This document shows, piece after piece, positions 5,653-8,138 of a DNA stretch of 8,138 nucleotides. How positions within the stretch are numbered: position 1 is the stretch's first letter; the number at the start of each line of letters is the position of its first letter. Source of the DNA: Pseudaestuariivita sp. (GTDB taxonomy: Bacteria > Pseudomonadota > Alphaproteobacteria > Rhodobacterales > Rhodobacteraceae); NCBI GenBank assembly GCA_020629995.1, contig JAHDCH010000066.1, forward strand, positions 3,722-11,859, in the 5' to 3' direction. A model generated the notes under the pieces. That model ran no database searches. It saw only the letters and a list, made by a program, of their open reading frames with translations, and was not told where the DNA came from. A program made the position numbers and the translations under genes.

Positions 5653-6444
5653 ATGTCCGACACGCCCCGCTCATACGGTCGCAAGACCATCCGCCCCACG
5701 CTCACGCCAAAAGAGCTGATCACGCCGACGCCCGCGCTCAAGGGCGCATGGGCCGCGCGGGTCATCACCCTCTTCCCCGAGCTCTTCCCCGGCGCGCTGG
5801 GGGCCTCGCTGACCGGCAAGGCGCTGCAGGACGGGCTCTGGTCGCTCGACACCGAAGACCTGCGCAGCCATGGCATCGGCAAGCATCGCAACGTCGATGA
5901 CACGCCCGCGGGCGGCGGCGCCGGTATGGTGCTGCGGGCTGATGTGGTTGCCTCGGCCATTGACGCCGCGCGCGGCCCCGGCCCCCTGATCTACCTGTCG
6001 CCGCGGGGCCCCGCTTTTTCGCAGGAAAAAGCGTACCAGCTGGCACAAGGACCGGGCGTCACGCTGCTCTGCGGGCGGTTCGAAGGGGTGGATCAGCGGG
6101 TGCTGGACGCCTACGGGATCGAGGAAATCTCGATCGGCGACTACGTCCTGACGGGCGGAGAGATCGCCGCGATGGCCCTTCTGGACGCCACCGTGCGCCT
6201 GATCCCCGGCGTTCTGGGCAACGCCGCCTCGACCGAGGAAGAAAGCTTTTCCGCCGGTCTGCTGGAACATCCCCAATACACCCGCCCCGCCTCGTGGGAA
6301 GGGCAGGACATTCCCGCTGTGCTGACATCGGGCAATCATGGTGCGGTGGCCAAATGGCGGCGGGCCGAGGCCGAAGCGCTGACAAAAGACCGTCGCCCCG
6401 ACCTCTGGGCGCGCTATGTGGACGCAGATGACCAAGACAACTGA
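5653..6444 (+). CDS. trmD: tRNA (guanine-N1-)-methyltransferase TrmD
   Basis: A 263-residue SPOUT-class enzyme that methylates G37 of tRNAs (m1G37) with S-adenosylmethionine and so prevents +1 frameshifting. It acts as a homodimer in the cytoplasm. Signatures: [10 protein letters not shown] (38-47), [22 protein letters not shown] (77-98), YLSPRGP (114-120), the knot region [33 protein letters not shown] (138-170), where Asp163 corresponds to the catalytic base Asp169 of the E. coli enzyme, and IPGVLG and TRPASWEG later on. The first about 33 residues precede the usual enzyme start and form a basic, Pro/Thr-rich extension. I prefer the ATG at 5653 to an in-frame TTG at 5617, which would add twelve unlikely residues, although AAGGG (5646-5650) sits very close to the ATG. 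The C-terminal domain is rather short. Confidence 0.97.
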   Translation: MSDTPRSYGRKTIRPTLTPKELITPTPALKGAWAARVITLFPELFPGALGASLTGKALQDGLWSLDTEDLRSHGIGKHRNVDDTPAGGGAGMVLRADVVASAIDAARGPGPLIYLSPRGPAFSQEKAYQLAQGPGVTLLCGRFEGVDQRVLDAYGIEEISIGDYVLTGGEIAAMALLDATVRLIPGVLGNAASTEEESFSAGLLEHPQYTRPASWEGQDIPAVLTSGNHGAVAKWRRAEAEALTKDRRPDLWARYVDADDQDN

Positions 6445-7336
6445 CATGATCCTCGGCGCGCTGGTCGCCGATGCCGCCGCCCGGGGCCTGCACTGGCTCT
6501 ATGATCCCGCCCGCATCGCAGAGGTGGCCGCCGCTCATGGCTCGGCCGCCTTTGTGCCGATTGACCCTGCGCATTACGCCGACGTGGCGGGCGTGTCGGT
6601 CCATGCACCCGGCACCGACGGCCAGCAAACGCAATATGGCGAAGCTTTGCTTTTGGCCTTGCGGGTTTGCACCGCCAAAGGCGGGTTCGACACCGCCGCC
6701 TATCAGGACGCCTATGCCGCGCATTTCGGCCCGGGCGGCACCTATGTCGGCTATATCGACCGGCCCACGCGTGGCACGCTGGACAACCTTGCCCGGTCGG
6801 TCACCGACCCCTCGGGGGTGGACGACGACCAGATGCCGGCACTGGCGACCCTGCCCGCGGTGGTGGCCGCCCACGCAGGCCAGGCCGATCTGGAGACGCC
6901 GGTGCAAAACGCCATCGCCGTGACCAATGTGCACGATGACGCAAGGCTTTATGGGTCGGCTGCGGCCCGCATGATGGCCGCGGTGCTGGATGGCGCGCCG
7001 CTGGGCGACGCCTTGCGCTCCAGCGCGATTGCCGCCGTGGATGCCGCGCTGAACGCACCCGAGACAGACAGCGTGGCCTATGGCGAGGTCACGGGCCGTG
7101 CCTGCCACCTGCCGCAGGGCGTGCCGCTGGTCGCGCATATCCTGTCGCGCGCCGGGTCCTTTTCGGATGCGGCTGAACTGAACATCCGCGCGGGCGGCGA
7201 CAGCGCGGGGCGCGCGATCCTCCTTGGGGCGCTTGCCGGGGCGCAGTGGGGCGTGGGCGGCGCACAGGGCATTCCGCTGGCCTGGGTCAGCCGCACCCAA
7301 AGCGCCGCCGAGGCGATTGACCTGATGACCGGCTGA
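6428..7336 (+). CDS. ADP-ribosylglycohydrolase-family protein with divergent metal site
   Basis: A protein of about 302 residues with the all-helical ADP-ribosylglycohydrolase (DraG/ARH, crystallin J1) fold. The family removes ADP-ribose from proteins or processes related conjugates using two Mg2+ ions. Recognisable parts: the N-terminal helix [20 protein letters not shown] (7-26), [14 protein letters not shown] (65-78) where the family has TDDT followed by a helix, DDDQMPAL (132-139), [13 protein letters not shown] (225-237), and the C-terminal [18 protein letters not shown] (255-272) where the family has GDTDT and GAxxGA. Two ligand aspartates of TDDT are glutamines here, and the second Asp of DTD is Ala260, so classic binuclear metal catalysis is doubtful. 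The ATG at 6428 (GGA 6 bases upstream) is preferred; 6416 and 6446 are alternatives. The gene overlaps the trmD end, so the two are coupled. Confidence 0.85.
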   Translation: MTKTTDMILGALVADAAARGLHWLYDPARIAEVAAAHGSAAFVPIDPAHYADVAGVSVHAPGTDGQQTQYGEALLLALRVCTAKGGFDTAAYQDAYAAHFGPGGTYVGYIDRPTRGTLDNLARSVTDPSGVDDDQMPALATLPAVVAAHAGQADLETPVQNAIAVTNVHDDARLYGSAAARMMAAVLDGAPLGDALRSSAIAAVDAALNAPETDSVAYGEVTGRACHLPQGVPLVAHILSRAGSFSDAAELNIRAGGDSAGRAILLGALAGAQWGVGGAQGIPLAWVSRTQSAAEAIDLMTG

Positions 7337-7363
7337 TTGCCGGGCTTTGTGCACGCACGCCTC

Positions 7364-7390
7364 TTGATCGAACCCGCTCTGCGCTGTAAT
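7364..7390 (+). promoter_or_regulatory. Candidate promoter for rplS-rpmE
   Basis: TTGATC (7364-7369) resembles a -35 element and TGTAAT (7385-7390) matches five of six bases of a -10 box. The spacer is 15 bases, shorter than the usual 16-18, which lowers confidence. It lies in the only long gap of the ribosomal part of the window, where a separate promoter for the highly expressed rplS is expected. Initiation near 7396-7398 would give a leader of about 118 bases. Confidence 0.35.
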
Positions 7391-7426
7391 GGGGCGCATC
7401 CAGACACCGCACGGGGCGACTCGGGC

Positions 7427-7507
7427 GGGGTTTGGCTTTTCAAAGAACAGCTGCCGGGGCCGTCCCGGTAGACATCTCCGCGGGCAAACCGTGATGACAT
7501 AAAGGAG
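7427..7507 (+). promoter_or_regulatory. Structured 5' leader upstream of rplS
   Basis: Within the 178-base gap before rplS there is an 8-bp stem-loop with arms CTGCCGGG (7451-7458) and CCCGGTAG (7464-7471), one G-T pair and a 5-base loop. It is flanked by GGTTTG (7429-7434) and CAAACC (7485-7490), which can close an outer helix around it. CTCC (7476-7479) can pair with the GGAG of the rplS ribosome binding site (7504-7507). Together these resemble an autoregulatory ribosomal-protein leader that could be bound by L19. No known riboswitch class is recognised. The structure was paired by eye and not energy-evaluated. Confidence 0.4.
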
Positions 7508-7514
7508 TGGTCCC

Positions 7515-7892
7515 ATGGACCTGATCGCAGAACTCGAGGCGGAACAAGTCGCCTCGCTGGGGAAAGACATCCCCGACTTCAAAGCCGGTGACACCATCCG
7601 CGTCGGCTTCAAGGTGACCGAAGGCACCCGCAGCCGTATCCAGAACTACGAAGGCGTGTGCATCAGCCGCAAGAACGGCGAAGGCATCGCCGGTTCGTTC
7701 ACCGTCCGCAAGATTTCCTTTGGCGAAGGCGTCGAACGCGTGTTCCCGCTGCACTCGACCAACATCGACAGCATCACCGTGGTCCGCCGCGGCCGTGTCC
7801 GCCGCGCCAAGCTGTACTACCTGCGCTCGCGTCGCGGTAAATCGGCGCGTATCGCCGAACAGACCAATTACAAACCCAAGTCCAACGGCTGA
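7515..7892 (+). CDS. rplS: 50S ribosomal protein L19 (bL19)
   Basis: A 125-residue large-subunit protein located at the subunit interface near bridge B8. The sequence is canonical throughout: [15 protein letters not shown] at the start, [31 protein letters not shown] (20-50), [15 protein letters not shown] (68-82), and the basic C-terminal segment [25 protein letters not shown]. It is slightly longer than the roughly 115 residues of E. coli L19 because of the tail ending [15 protein letters not shown] (7501-7507) lies 7 bases before the ATG, a strong ribosome binding site. It is separated from the upstream cluster by a 178-base leader, which suggests independent or additional expression control. 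rpmE follows after 14 bases. Confidence 0.98.
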   Translation: MDLIAELEAEQVASLGKDIPDFKAGDTIRVGFKVTEGTRSRIQNYEGVCISRKNGEGIAGSFTVRKISFGEGVERVFPLHSTNIDSITVVRRGRVRRAKLYYLRSRRGKSARIAEQTNYKPKSNG

Positions 7893-7906
7893 GAGGAGAC
7901 GGCACG

Positions 7907-8128
7907 ATGAAAAAGGATACCCATCCCGACTACCACGTCATCGACGTCAAGATGACCGATGGCACCATCATCAAGATGCGCTCGACCTGGGGCAAAGAGG
8001 GCGACACCCTCTCGCTCGACGTTGACCCGACCGTGCACCCGGCCTGGACCGGTGGCGGCACCCGCCTGCTCGACGCCGGCGGCCGCGTGTCGAAGTTCAA
8101 GAAAAAGTACGAAGGCCTGGGCTTCTAA
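7907..8128 (+). CDS. rpmE: 50S ribosomal protein L31 (bL31), cysteine-free type
   Basis: A 73-residue large-subunit protein that bridges the 50S central protuberance and the 30S head. It begins [19 protein letters not shown], the recognisable L31 start, followed by [25 protein letters not shown] (27-51) and the C-terminal [10 protein letters not shown]. No cysteines are present, so it lacks the zinc-binding CxxC pattern of the C+ form. This matches the zinc-independent form common in this lineage. GAGGAG (7893-7898) lies 8 bases upstream of the ATG, directly after the rplS stop, so the two are co-transcribed. The gene ends 10 bases before the window edge, so any terminator is out of view. Confidence 0.97.
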   Translation: MKKDTHPDYHVIDVKMTDGTIIKMRSTWGKEGDTLSLDVDPTVHPAWTGGGTRLLDAGGRVSKFKKKYEGLGF

Positions 8129-8138
8129 GCCACGCCTT

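Noticed and set aside
6059..7627. A 522-codon open frame on the minus strand opposite trmD, the ADP-ribosylglycohydrolase homologue and the rplS leader
   Set aside because: It runs across three unrelated units and shows no protein motif or plausible ribosome binding site; it is a high-GC shadow frame.
1..8138. Mobile elements, CRISPR arrays, tRNA or rRNA genes, toxin-antitoxin or defence modules
   Set aside because: No transposase, integrase, regularly spaced direct repeats, cloverleaf-like sequences or characteristic defence domains were seen; the window is a conserved housekeeping cluster with accessory insertions.

Overview
The window is GC-rich, densely packed and read almost entirely on the + strand. 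It looks like a chromosomal segment of an alphaproteobacterium, most likely a Rhodobacterales/Roseobacter-type organism. This rests on the style of the Ffh, RimM, TrmD (with an N-terminal extension), L19 and cysteine-free L31 proteins, the separate small chorismate mutase, and the gene order ffh - aroQ-type mutase - rpsP - rimM - trmD - rplS - rpmE. I see no phage, IS, CRISPR, tRNA or rRNA features.

Layout: (1) 1-822 is the 3' part of ffh (signal recognition particle GTPase; end of the G domain plus the M domain). (2) 823-960 is a 138-base gap with a short GC hairpin and no clear terminator. (3) 961-3136 is a translationally coupled run: a split YeeE/YedE (PmpA/PmpB-like) sulfur-compound transporter pair, two tandem paralogous RimJ/RimL-type GNAT acetyltransferases, and a monofunctional AroQ chorismate mutase. 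Successive genes overlap by 1-11 bases (TGATG or ATGA junctions). (4) A 51-base spacer with a perfect 8-bp hairpin precedes rpsP (S16). (5) rpsP is followed by bluB (lower-ligand synthesis for vitamin B12), a 46-codon single-pass membrane micro-protein, rimM (16S processing/30S maturation factor), an unrecognised four-helix membrane protein that probably starts at a CTG codon, trmD (tRNA m1G37 methyltransferase) and an ADP-ribosylglycohydrolase-like protein whose expected metal-binding residues are changed. (6) 7337-7514 is a 178-base leader with a candidate promoter and a hairpin-containing, possibly regulatory 5' UTR. (7) rplS (L19) and rpmE (L31) follow, closely spaced and each with a strong Shine-Dalgarno.

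The backbone is the widespread rpsP-rimM-trmD-rplS translation operon extended by ffh and rpmE. The inserted genes (bluB, the two small or unknown membrane proteins, the divergent ADP-ribosylglycohydrolase homologue, two GNATs and the YeeE pair) are the accessory layer and hold most of the interest. I do not see a clear-cut new defence, mobile or secretion system. The best leads are the three poorly characterised proteins wired by start/stop overlaps into a ribosome-biogenesis operon, the probable CTG start, and the structured leader before rplS.
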